Below the pieces are notes generated by a model. That model was not told the DNA's origin. It ran no database searches and saw nothing but the letters and a program-made list of their open reading frames with translations. 47,577 bases of DNA from Bacillota bacterium (lineage in GTDB: Bacteria; Bacillota; Clostridia; Christensenellales; SZUA-584), in contig JAEZHF010000055.1 of NCBI GenBank assembly GCA_023416745.1, positions 1 to 47,577 on the forward strand. The letters are read 5' to 3'. Position numbers and translations under genes: made by a program. Every line of letters begins with the position of its first letter. Within the stretch, counting starts at the first letter, position 1. Of this stretch, positions 7,692 to 15,670 are shown one piece after another.

Positions 7692-7766
7692 ATACATGTT
7701 GAGCAATGGCGCTGTGCGCCGGGTAAACCGGCCCGGCTGCTCCCGTTGCTCAAGGTGTATCTCTTG
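7686..7766 (+). promoter_or_regulatory. Long leader hairpin, expression platform of the purine riboswitch
   Basis: CAAGAGATACA (7686-7696) pairs perfectly with TGTATCTCTTG (7756-7766). After a 2-nt mismatch TTGAGCAA (7699-7706) pairs with TTGCTCAA (7746-7753). The apical part holds GGCGC-tgt-GCGCC and GCCGG-gtaaa-CCGGC, which overlap. The 5' arm shares CAAGAG with the 3' strand of aptamer P1, so the two structures exclude each other. There is no U-run right after the stem (the next Us are at 7778-7782), so whether it terminates transcription is unproven. Confidence 0.7.
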
Positions 7767-7868
7767 CGGGTCCGGGGCTTTTGTATTCTAACCGTCTCTT
7801 TTGCTTTAATGAGCGGCGGAACATTCCCGGATCAGCGGGCAGCATCGATGGTGAAGGAAGTGTGTCGC

Positions 7869-8675
7869 ATGACGGAAAATCTGGTGGTTGTGCGGGGCGG
7901 CGGAGACCTCGCAACAGGAACGGTGTCGCGGCTCGTCAACTGCGGCTTTCGCGTCGTGGTGCTGGAGACCGCGCAGCCCACGGTAATTCGGCGGACGGTG
8001 GCGTTCGCGCAGGCCGTTTTCGGCGGCGAGGCCGCTGTGGAAGGGCTGACTGCCGTAAAAGCGGCATCCGTCAGCGAGTGTGAAAGGTTGCTGCTGGAAA
8101 ACAAGATACCTGTGCTGGTGGACCCTGATTGCACTTCGCTGGAGGAGCTAAAACCCGAAGCGCTGGTGGATGCGATACTGGCCAAGCGCAACCTTGGCAC
8201 ATCGAGGGACATGGCGCGCATCGTGGTCGGCCTCGGCCCCGGCTTCTTTGCCGGGCGGGACGTGCACGCCGTGGTGGAGACCAACCGGGGGCACAACCTC
8301 GGGCGGGTGTTCTACGACGGGGCGGCGGAACCCAACACGGGCACACCGGGCAGCATCGCGGGCTACACCAGCGAACGCATCGTGCGCGCGCCCGCTGCGG
8401 GCGTCATCACCACAGCGGCAGACATCGGGGATCATGTGGCGCAGGGGCAGGAGCTGGCGTGCGCGGGAGGTGTGCCGGTATACGCACCGCTGACCGGGGT
8501 GCTGCGGGGCATGATACAATCCGGCGTTCGTGTGAAGCCGGGGATGAAGATCGGCGACGTGGACCCGCGGGACAAGAAGGAATACTGCTACACCGTCTCC
8601 GAGAAGGCGCGGGCCATCGGGGGCGGCGTGCTGGAAGCCATACTACATCTGCGGCTGGGGCTTCCAATGAATTAA
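7869..8675 (+). CDS. yqeB: Selenium-dependent molybdenum hydroxylase accessory protein YqeB (EF2563 family)
   Basis: This protein of 268 residues belongs to the YqeB/EF2563 family, found with selenium-dependent molybdenum hydroxylases and thought to help mature their cofactor. It begins 'VVVRGGGDLATGTVSRL' with a Rossmann-like glycine motif, then 'FRVVVLETAQPTVIRRTVAF'. The second half contains 'VVGLGPGFFAGRDVHAVVET' and a lipoyl/biotin-like fold. The ATG at 7869 is chosen for its site GAAGGAAG; upstream in-frame codons lie inside the leader hairpin. It is first in the operon with xanthine dehydrogenase. No biochemical reaction is established for the family as far as I know. Confidence 0.87.
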   Translation: MTENLVVVRGGGDLATGTVSRLVNCGFRVVVLETAQPTVIRRTVAFAQAVFGGEAAVEGLTAVKAASVSECERLLLENKIPVLVDPDCTSLEELKPEALVDAILAKRNLGTSRDMARIVVGLGPGFFAGRDVHAVVETNRGHNLGRVFYDGAAEPNTGTPGSIAGYTSERIVRAPAAGVITTAADIGDHVAQGQELACAGGVPVYAPLTGVLRGMIQSGVRVKPGMKIGDVDPRDKKEYCYTVSEKARAIGGGVLEAILHLRLGLPMN

Positions 8676-8744
8676 CGAGCGGAATTATGTTTGGTTATCA
8701 ATAGACGACATTGTATAAGACAATGCGAAAAGGGGGAATGCGTT

Positions 8745-11057
8745 GTGAGTCAGGTAGGAAAAAGTGTCGAGAGAGTCGATGCGCTCGATAAAGCAACCGG
8801 ACGCGCCAAATACACCGACGATCTGTGCGACAAGAGCGCGCTGATTGCCGTTGTCGTTCGGTCCACCATCGCGCATGGGTATGTGAAATCCATCGATGTG
8901 TCTGAGGCGGAGAAGGTGCCCGGCGTCGTGAAGATATTCACGTGCTTTGACGTGCCGGATATTCAGTTCCCCACCGCGGGGCATCCTTGGTCTACCGACC
9001 CCGGACATCAGGACGTGGCCGATCGGCTGCTCCTCAACCGCCATGTGCGCTATTACGGCGACGACGTGGCTGCGGTGGTGGCGGAGAACGAGGTGGCCGC
9101 GGCACAGGCGGCCCGCGCCGTCAAGGTGGAATACGAGGAGATGCCCTTCGTGCTGGACCCGCAGGAGGCAATGAAAGACGGCATGCCGCAGCTGCACGAT
9201 GAATACCCAAACAACGTGCTCAAGCATACGTCCATCAACATTGGCAATTACGATGAGGCTATCAAGGAGCCGGGGCTCATCTGCGTGGACAAATGGTACG
9301 ACACGCAGGTGGTTCAGCACTGCCACCTCGAGAACTTTATCGCGTACGCTTACGGCGAGGGCGACCGCATCGTTGTGGTCGCGTCCACGCAGATACCGCA
9401 CATCGTCCGCCGGACGGTGGGGCAGGCGCTGGGCATACCGTGGGGCAAGGTTCGCATCGTGAAGCCCTACATCGGCGGCGGCTTCGGCAACAAGCAGGAT
9501 ACGCTGCTGGAACCGCTGGTGGCGTACATCTCACAGCAGCTGGGCGGACGGCTGGTGAAGATTGACGTGCCTCGTGAGGATACGTTCGTCAGCAACCGCA
9601 CCCGCCACGCCATACGCTCACACATCGTTTCGTGGGTGCGTCCGGACGGCACCTATGTCGCGCGCAAGCTGGAAGCCTTCTCGGATCAGGGCGCGTACGC
9701 GTCTCACGGCCACTCGGTAGTCGCCAAGGGCATGGGCGCGTTCCCGCAGATGTATCCCTGCCCCAATGTGCAGGGCGATGCGTATACCGTGTATACCAAC
9801 AAATCATCCGCAGGAGCGATGCGCGGCTATGGCATACCGCAGGCGATGTTCGCGGTGGAGAGCCACACGGACGACGTGTGCAAGGTGCTCGGGATGGACC
9901 CGGAAGCGTTCCGCCGCAAGAACCTGATGCCGCAGGGCTATAAGGACAATTTCTCCAAGAACGAGAACTACGATGATACCTACAACCAGTGCCTCGACAA
10001 GGCGATCGAGTACATGGATTACCGTAATAAGTTTGAGGAATACAAGAACCAGACGGGTCCCATCCGCAAAGGCATCGGCATCTCGTGCTTCTGGTATAAC
10101 ACGGCGGTGTGGCCCATCGCGCTGGAGCACTCCTCCTGCCGCATGGTGCTGAATGAGGACGGATCGATGCAGCTGCAGGTGGGTGAAACGGAGATCGGGC
10201 AGGGTGCCGACACCGTTTTCGCGCAGATGGCGGCAGACGTGGTGGGCCTCAAGGATTACAACGATGTGCACGTGGTGTCCTGTCAGGATACGGACGTGTC
10301 GCCTTATGGCCTTGGCGCATACGCATCGCGACAGACCTACGTGTGCGGCTTCTCCATCACGCAGACGGGGCAGATACTCAAGGAGAAGATTATAAAGCAC
10401 GCAAGCGAGCTGACCCGTGTGACGGAATCGAATCTGGATGTGATCGACAGCAATATCGTCCGCAAGACGGACGGGCGTGTGCTGATGTCGCTGGAGGAGC
10501 TGGCGACCGAGGTGATCTACAGCATGAAGAAGAGCGACCACATCACCGCCGAATCCAGTTACCATATCACCAACAACGCGTACAGCTTCGGCTGCTGCAT
10601 CGCGGAGGTGGAGGTGGATATTCCGCTGTGCAAGGCCACGCTGAAGAAAATAGTGAACGTGCATGACTGCGGCAATTTGATCAACCCGGCGCTGGCTGAG
10701 GCGCAGGTGCACGGCGGCATGTCGATGGGCATCGGCTACGGCCTCTCCGAGCAGCTGCTGTACGACCCCAAGACAGGCAAACCGCTCAACAACAACCTGC
10801 TGGACTACAAGCTGTGCACAATGCTGGATCACCCGCATCTGGAGGCGCAGTTCGTGGAAAACCCGGAGCCCACCAACCCGTTCGGCACCAAGGCACTGGG
10901 CGAACCGCCGGCCACACCCGTCGCGCCTGCGATACGCAACGCGATACTAAACGCCACCGGCGTGGCGGTCGACAAGCTGCCGCTGAACCCGCACGTACTG
11001 TTCCAGCGGTTCACCGAGGAAGGGCTCATCGACGATCCCTCAAAAGAGGAGGAATAA
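8745..11057 (+). CDS. xdhA: Xanthine dehydrogenase, molybdopterin-binding subunit
   Basis: This is the large catalytic subunit of a three-part molybdenum hydroxylase that oxidises hypoxanthine or xanthine. It has 770 residues from the GTG at 8745 (site AGGGGGA 7 nt upstream). It starts with the family's 'ERVDALDKATGRAKYTDDL', has 'YIGGGFGNKQD' (cofactor contact), 'AGAMRGYGIPQAMFAVE', 'GETEIGQGADTVFAQMAADV' and near the C-terminus 'TKALGEPPATPVAPAI', which holds the catalytic glutamate. XDH-type identity rather than CO dehydrogenase or nicotinate hydroxylase is supported by the neighbouring guanine deaminase and yqeB. The cofactor would be sulfurated or selenated. Confidence 0.93.
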   Translation: MSQVGKSVERVDALDKATGRAKYTDDLCDKSALIAVVVRSTIAHGYVKSIDVSEAEKVPGVVKIFTCFDVPDIQFPTAGHPWSTDPGHQDVADRLLLNRHVRYYGDDVAAVVAENEVAAAQAARAVKVEYEEMPFVLDPQEAMKDGMPQLHDEYPNNVLKHTSINIGNYDEAIKEPGLICVDKWYDTQVVQHCHLENFIAYAYGEGDRIVVVASTQIPHIVRRTVGQALGIPWGKVRIVKPYIGGGFGNKQDTLLEPLVAYISQQLGGRLVKIDVPREDTFVSNRTRHAIRSHIVSWVRPDGTYVARKLEAFSDQGAYASHGHSVVAKGMGAFPQMYPCPNVQGDAYTVYTNKSSAGAMRGYGIPQAMFAVESHTDDVCKVLGMDPEAFRRKNLMPQGYKDNFSKNENYDDTYNQCLDKAIEYMDYRNKFEEYKNQTGPIRKGIGISCFWYNTAVWPIALEHSSCRMVLNEDGSMQLQVGETEIGQGADTVFAQMAADVVGLKDYNDVHVVSCQDTDVSPYGLGAYASRQTYVCGFSITQTGQILKEKIIKHASELTRVTESNLDVIDSNIVRKTDGRVLMSLEELATEVIYSMKKSDHITAESSYHITNNAYSFGCCIAEVEVDIPLCKATLKKIVNVHDCGNLINPALAEAQVHGGMSMGIGYGLSEQLLYDPKTGKPLNNNLLDYKLCTMLDHPHLEAQFVENPEPTNPFGTKALGEPPATPVAPAIRNAILNATGVAVDKLPLNPHVLFQRFTEEGLIDDPSKEEE

Positions 11058-11062
11058 CAGCT

Positions 11063-11947
11063 ATGTTTGATATGAAGGAATTGTACGAGGCGCAGAGCGT
11101 AGCGGATGCCATCCGCCTGCGGGTGGAGCACCCGGACGCCCATGTAATCGCGGGGGGCTCCGACGTGCTGATACAGATGCGCGAGGGCAAACGCGCGGGC
11201 GTGGAGCTGATCTCCATATTCATGCTCGACGAGATGCGCGGTGTCTCCATCGACGGGGACGGGGCGATCCGCATCGGTTCGCTCACCAGCTTTTCGCATG
11301 TCACCAAAAGCCCGATCATACAGAAGTATATCAATGTGCTGGGCGAGGCGGTGGATCAGGTGGGCGGTCCGCAGATACGCAACATCGCCACCATCGGCGG
11401 CAACACCTGCAACGGCGTAACCTCGGCGGACTCGGCATCCACGCTGTTTGCGTGGGATGCGCTGGTGGAGCTGACGGGGTCGGAGGGCGTACGGCGCATT
11501 CCTATTGAAGAGTTCTACATCAAGGCGGGCAAGGTGGACATCCGACCCGACGAGCTGCAGACAGCGCTCATCATACCCAAGGAAAGCTACGAGAACACGG
11601 TGGGGAGCTATATGAAGTACGCCATGCGCAACGCGATGGACATCGCCACGCTGGGCTGCTCCGTCAACGTGCGCCTGTCACCGGACAAGAAGATGTTTGA
11701 GCGCGTGCGCATCGCTTATGGAGTGGCAGGGCCGGTGCCCCTGCGCGCGACGACTGCGGAAGCCGCGGCAAACGGCCAGCCGGTGTCTGAAGCTACGGTA
11801 AAAGCGTTCGGCAATGCGGTGCTGCAGGATATCAAACCGCGCGATTCGTGGCGCGCGTCCAAGGCGCTGCGTCAGCAGATCGCCGTGGAACTGGCGAAGC
11901 GCGCGCTCGCCGAATCGGTAAAACGCTGCGGAGGTGAGCTGGAATGA
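11063..11947 (+). CDS. xdhB: Xanthine dehydrogenase, FAD-binding subunit
   Basis: This is the FAD subunit that passes electrons from the iron-sulfur subunit to NAD or another acceptor. The ATG at 11063 follows AGAGGAGGAATAACAGCT and gives 294 residues, the usual size. The two FAD pyrophosphate loops are visible: 'VIAGGSDVLIQMREGKR' (about 30-46) and 'NIATIGGNTCNGVTSADSAS' (about 109-128). The C-terminal third is the CO-dehydrogenase-flavoprotein-type domain ('RIAYGVAGPVPLRATTAE'). Its stop overlaps the start of the next gene in ATGA. Confidence 0.94.
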   Translation: MFDMKELYEAQSVADAIRLRVEHPDAHVIAGGSDVLIQMREGKRAGVELISIFMLDEMRGVSIDGDGAIRIGSLTSFSHVTKSPIIQKYINVLGEAVDQVGGPQIRNIATIGGNTCNGVTSADSASTLFAWDALVELTGSEGVRRIPIEEFYIKAGKVDIRPDELQTALIIPKESYENTVGSYMKYAMRNAMDIATLGCSVNVRLSPDKKMFERVRIAYGVAGPVPLRATTAEAAANGQPVSEATVKAFGNAVLQDIKPRDSWRASKALRQQIAVELAKRALAESVKRCGGELE

Positions 11948-12444
11948 AGGATCAGCATCGTATCATCGAATTTAACCTGAACGGCAAGGATGTGGCCGTT
12001 ATGGCGGACGCGCGTGCGTCGCTGACGGATCTGCTGCGCAACGATTTTCGCATGACCTCCGTGAAGAAGGGCTGCGAGGTGGGGGAGTGCGGCGCGTGCA
12101 ACGTGATCATCGACGGCGAGTGTTACAATTCCTGTATCTATCTCGCGGTGTGGGTGCGGGGCAAGAAGGTGCGCACACTGGAAAGCCTGCTGGGCCCGAA
12201 CGGCGAGCTGAGTGACATACAGCAGGCGTTCATCGACGAAGCCGCTGTGCAGTGCGGCTTCTGCACGCCCGGCTTTATCATGTCCGCCATCGAGATACTG
12301 GAGAGCGGCAAGGAGCACACCGACGACGAGCTGCGCAAGCTGATGAGCGGCCATCTGTGCCGCTGTACCGGCTACGAGAACATACTGCGCGCTGTCAGGA
12401 AGACGATGTATAAGCGCTTGGGCAAGGAGATGCCGTCTGAATAA
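11944..12444 (+). CDS. xdhC: Xanthine dehydrogenase, [2Fe-2S] subunit
   Basis: This small electron-transfer subunit carries two [2Fe-2S] clusters. The plant-type ferredoxin cysteines are in 'KGCEVGECGACNVIIDGE' (about 41-58) plus a later cysteine. The second cluster uses 'AVQCGFCTPGFIMS' (about 101-114) and 'HLCRCTGYENI' (about 137-147). At 166 residues it is full length. It overlaps the FAD subunit by 4 bp, which suggests coupled translation of the complex. Confidence 0.95.
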   Translation: MKDQHRIIEFNLNGKDVAVMADARASLTDLLRNDFRMTSVKKGCEVGECGACNVIIDGECYNSCIYLAVWVRGKKVRTLESLLGPNGELSDIQQAFIDEAAVQCGFCTPGFIMSAIEILESGKEHTDDELRKLMSGHLCRCTGYENILRAVRKTMYKRLGKEMPSE

Positions 12445-12480
12445 CGGCAGCGCCGCCAAACCAGGGGTAAGGTAACGGAA

Positions 12481-13770
12481 ATGTCAATCAATAAAACACT
12501 GATACTCAAAGGAAACATCATATATACACAAACGCCGCACGAACTGACGGCGCTGGAAAACGGCTATGTCGTCAGCGAAGGCGGTGTGGTGACGGGCGTG
12601 TACGCGCAGCTGCCGGAGCGGTACGCGGGCTTACACGTGACGGACTACGGTGACAGCCTGATCATACCGGGGCTGGCCGACATGCATCTGCACGCGCCGC
12701 AGTTTGCCGTGCGCGGCATGGGCATGGATTTGGAACTCATCCCGTGGCTGGATAAATACGCATTTCCTGAAGAATCGCGCTATGCCGATCTGGAATATGC
12801 GGCGGCAGCCTACGGTGCTTTTTGCGCGGCCTTGAGATCCGGCGTGACCACGCGCGCCTCCGTCTACGCGACGGTGCACGCACCGGCGGCGGATATGCTG
12901 ATGCGTATGCTGGAGGAGTCCGGCCTCGCTACGTATGTGGGTAAGGTCAACATGGACCGCAACTGCGCCTGCACGCTGGTGGAGACAACGGATGACTCGG
13001 TGGCTGATACGGAAGCGTGGATACGCCAAACTCAGCATGTGTTCAAGAACACGAAGCCGGTCATCACGCCCCGCTTCGTGCCCACATGCACACCGGAGCT
13101 GATGGGGCAGCTGGGCAATCTGGCCGAGCGTTACGGCGTTCCCGTCCAGTCTCACCTGTCCGAAAACCTGTACGAGATAGAGCTGGTGAAGCAGCTGCAT
13201 CCTGAGGACGAGACGTACGCCCATGTGTACCGCCGCTACGGCCTGTTCGGACAGCAGCCCACCATCATGGCACATTGCGTCCACCTGTCGGACGGTGAGA
13301 TGGACTTTATTCGCGACAGCGGGGTGACTGTGGCGCATTGCCCGGAGTCCAACATCAACTTGCGCAGCGGCATCGCGCCGGTGCGGCGCATGCTGGGGAA
13401 GGGGCTGCGTGTCGGGCTAGGTACCGACGTTGCGGGCGGTTTCTCGATATCGATGTTCCGCGCCGTCTCCGACGCGATACAGGCCTCCAAGCTGTATTCG
13501 GTGTTTGTGGATAAGGACGCGGCGCCGCTGTCGCTGCCGGAGGCGTTCTACATGGCCACCAAGGGCGGCGGCAGCTTCTTCGGAAGCGTGGGCAGCTTTG
13601 TGCCGGGCTTCGAGCTGGATGCGGTGGTCATCGATGACAGCGGCATCAACGGGCTTACGCGGCTGACGTTGGCGCAGCGTCTGGAGCGCGCTGTGCACCT
13701 CTCGGACAACGGTGACATCACGGCGAAGTACGTGAAGGGCGTGCCGCTCTGGCAGCCGGAGCACGCGTAA
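12481..13770 (+). CDS. guaD: Guanine deaminase
   Basis: Guanine deaminase hydrolyses guanine to xanthine and ammonia, feeding the xanthine dehydrogenase encoded just upstream. The 429-residue amidohydrolase has 'IPGLADMHLHAPQFAVRG' (about 61-78) with the metal-binding HxH and the APQ that is typical of guanine deaminases. It also has 'VQSHLSENLYEI', 'TIMAHCVHLSDGEMDFI', 'GVTVAHCPESNINL' and 'GLGTDVAGGFSISMFRAV' with the metal-binding aspartate. It is the last gene of the operon, 36 nt after xdhC, with a weak GGTAAGG-type site. Confidence 0.95.
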   Translation: MSINKTLILKGNIIYTQTPHELTALENGYVVSEGGVVTGVYAQLPERYAGLHVTDYGDSLIIPGLADMHLHAPQFAVRGMGMDLELIPWLDKYAFPEESRYADLEYAAAAYGAFCAALRSGVTTRASVYATVHAPAADMLMRMLEESGLATYVGKVNMDRNCACTLVETTDDSVADTEAWIRQTQHVFKNTKPVITPRFVPTCTPELMGQLGNLAERYGVPVQSHLSENLYEIELVKQLHPEDETYAHVYRRYGLFGQQPTIMAHCVHLSDGEMDFIRDSGVTVAHCPESNINLRSGIAPVRRMLGKGLRVGLGTDVAGGFSISMFRAVSDAIQASKLYSVFVDKDAAPLSLPEAFYMATKGGGSFFGSVGSFVPGFELDAVVIDDSGINGLTRLTLAQRLERAVHLSDNGDITAKYVKGVPLWQPEHA

Positions 13771-13860
13771 AACGCGGCAGAACGATACAAGAAGCGGGCG
13801 GGGTTATCCCCGTCCGTTGTTGTTTTCGGGCAAATAGGGGAGGCGGAGCAAGCCACGAAT

Positions 13861-13884
13861 GTAGGGGCGACCTTTGGTCGCCCG
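13861..13884. repeat. GTAGGGGCGACC / GGTCGCCC palindromic repeat (copy 1, within the RAYT remnant)
   Basis: GGGCGACC-ttt-GGTCGCCC forms a perfect hairpin preceded by GTAG. The same palindrome recurs at 14032-14057 and, with one mismatch, at 21241-21263. It is a likely substrate or relic of RAYT activity. Confidence 0.75.
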
Positions 13885-14031
13885 CCGGTTCCCCCTGCAT
13901 TATCTCCAATCGGCAAAATGGTTGATGCTAAGTTAGCCAGGATCAGTGAAATATATAAACATGTGATGATAGATAAATACACCGTCATGCCTAATCACGT
14001 CCATATGATTATCATCATTGACCGCGGGGCT

Positions 14032-14057
14032 GGGGGGCGACCACAGGTCGCCCCTAC
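14032..14057. repeat. GGGGCGACC / GGTCGCCCCTAC palindromic repeat (copy 2, opposite orientation)
   Basis: GGGGCGACC-aca-GGTCGCCCC followed by CTAC, the inverse of copy 1. It is in frame and encodes GRPQVAPT inside the transposase remnant, between the HUH motif and the tyrosine region. Confidence 0.75.
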
Positions 14058-14371
14058 GGTGTCTCGGATCATCAAGCAATTCAAGGGTGTATTATCGAAG
14101 AAGGCGGGCTTTTCACTCTGGCTGCGTTCCTTCCATGACCACATCATCCGAATTGAACGGGAATACGCTGAGGTGTGGAACTACATAGATACCAATCCGA
14201 TGAAATGGGAGATTGCCAGGTATTATCAAGGGATATCCACATTGTGGGTGGCCTGCTCTCGCCCGCGACGCTTGCGCGATCTATCCCAGCCGTGCCGTAT
14301 GATCCTTAATATTGACGATATAACGAATGAATTCCTGTGCGCATTCAATGTCCACCCGGCATTCTTCAGGG

Positions 14372-15535
14372 TTATGTATTTTGAAAAGCGAAATCTACAG
14401 GGGTTATCGCAACAGATTCGATATCCAAGTCCGATAATGTCTCGTTCTCTCTTTGAAGTATATCCAGTATTTCAGATGGATTTGTCACAAGCATTGCATT
14501 GTACGTCGGTATTATCAATTCATATGTAGCATGATAAATCTTAATACTATTACGATTATCATAAAAATCCATGTGTTCATTCGGACGCGGGAGCACCCCG
14601 GGTGTATTCTGAAGCGTTAAATGCCAATCGGAGGGTTTACCTGATTTCATGGCGTTTATGTCATCATATTGAACGTGGAAACTAATAGGGTCTGTCTTTT
14701 CGAAGCGCTCCGATGCATAAGAAAGTGATTCACCGTATGCCTGTTCTATTGTTGGGACTGGGGCATTATTAATCTGTTCACTTTCGTATGAGCCTTTGGT
14801 TATAAACATGAGCCCCAACACTAAGACCGCTATCCCTGCCGCAATCAATGTGCCGCTCCCTATCTTGTATAATACGGAGGAAGACTTGAAGTCTGCAAAA
14901 AAGGCGTAATCCTGCTCATCTTCCGTACTTTTAAAACTTAAGAAATAAAGGGACAGAGGGGACAGTGCCAGGTAAAGAGCCCCAATCGCAAGCCAGGCAA
15001 CCAAGAAAATCCCTACACCCATTCTTAACCCAATCATAGATGCGGAATAACCTAATGAGTAGAAGAAAAAGAACCCCGGATTAGACTTTTGCGGAAGCTG
15101 GTAATACTCACAGCCGTCTGCGTTTTCTATCAGATGCAGATATCGGTCCCTTGTGGGAATGAAAACGTATTTCAAATAAGCGCTAAAATTGGGGCAGTCG
15201 CGTTTGGATGCATTGTTGCACATTTCATAAGCAGTAAGCCCGGGTTCTCCTAACTTCACAAAGCTTGCAAAAAAGTACCGTATTACCGCAACTATAATAT
15301 ACAACCCCAAAGTTGCCAGCAAAGGTATGTATCCAAACTGTACCCTGCTCGTAAAAGTTAAAGCGAAAGCAGATATTACGGTAACAAGCCAGAAGAGCTT
15401 ATAAGATGTGCTTCTTAGGATTGCGTAGTAGTCACCATCCTTACCAGTTATGGGTTTTACAGAAAGCGACCTTCCGAAATACTGGCGGTAAAGATGTGCC
15501 CTGTATACCCGAAAGTCTGGGCGGCCCTGTTCCAT
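14372..15535 (-). CDS. Membrane protein of unknown function
   Basis: I do not recognise this 387-residue protein. It starts with an excellent site (AAGGAGCCGCA-ATG). Four to five hydrophobic segments are visible: two near residues 45-90, two near 160-215 and one near 240-260 ('AAGIAVLVLGLMFITKGSYE'). The C-terminal third is soluble and probably extracellular. The gene is clearly AT-richer than its neighbours, with different codon use, and it lies against a decayed transposase, so recent acquisition is plausible. A minus-strand promoter-like TTTACC-18-TATAAT lies just upstream near 15570-15600. Confidence 0.75.
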   Translation of the reverse strand: MEQGRPDFRVYRAHLYRQYFGRSLSVKPITGKDGDYYAILRSTSYKLFWLVTVISAFALTFTSRVQFGYIPLLATLGLYIIVAVIRYFFASFVKLGEPGLTAYEMCNNASKRDCPNFSAYLKYVFIPTRDRYLHLIENADGCEYYQLPQKSNPGFFFFYSLGYSASMIGLRMGVGIFLVAWLAIGALYLALSPLSLYFLSFKSTEDEQDYAFFADFKSSSVLYKIGSGTLIAAGIAVLVLGLMFITKGSYESEQINNAPVPTIEQAYGESLSYASERFEKTDPISFHVQYDDINAMKSGKPSDWHLTLQNTPGVLPRPNEHMDFYDNRNSIKIYHATYELIIPTYNAMLVTNPSEILDILQRENETLSDLDIESVAITPVDFAFQNT

Positions 15536-15609
15536 TGCGGCTCCTTGCTGATGGTCGGATTATTGTAAATTATAATATGATTAGTGATAAATGGTAAAGG
15601 AATACCTTT

Positions 15610-15652
15610 ATAAAACAAACGGACGGGGTTGCATACCCGCCCGTCAACTGAT
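15610..15652 (-). terminator. Probable intrinsic terminator of prfC
   Basis: On the minus strand, just after the prfC stop, GACGGG pairs with CCCGTC around a short loop and is followed by CGTTTGTTTTAT. It separates prfC from the downstream membrane protein gene. Confidence 0.6.
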
Positions 15653-15670
15653 TCGTATATTGCATTCCGC

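Larger units (their letters stand above)
13822..14226 (+). pseudogene. REP-associated tyrosine transposase (RAYT/IS200-like) remnant
   Basis: The reading frame is open from the guaD stop and encodes the middle and end of a Y1/RAYT transposase. Visible parts are 'TVMPNHVHMIIII' (the HUH metal-binding histidines), 'SRIIKQFKGVLSKKAG', 'RSFHDHIIRIEREYAEVWNY' and 'IDTNPMKWEIARYY'. The N-terminal 'YYFVTICTQNR' part is missing; the frame starts at about 'VFGQIG'. The natural stop is also gone, so it reads on into unrelated sequence. Two palindromic repeats lie inside the frame and are translated ('VGATFGRPP' and 'GRPQVAPT'). I call it a decayed copy. Confidence 0.8.

Noticed and set aside
9804..10838. 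344-codon minus-strand frame opposite xanthine dehydrogenase
   Set aside because: Antisense to a conserved catalytic subunit; no motif and no ribosome site.
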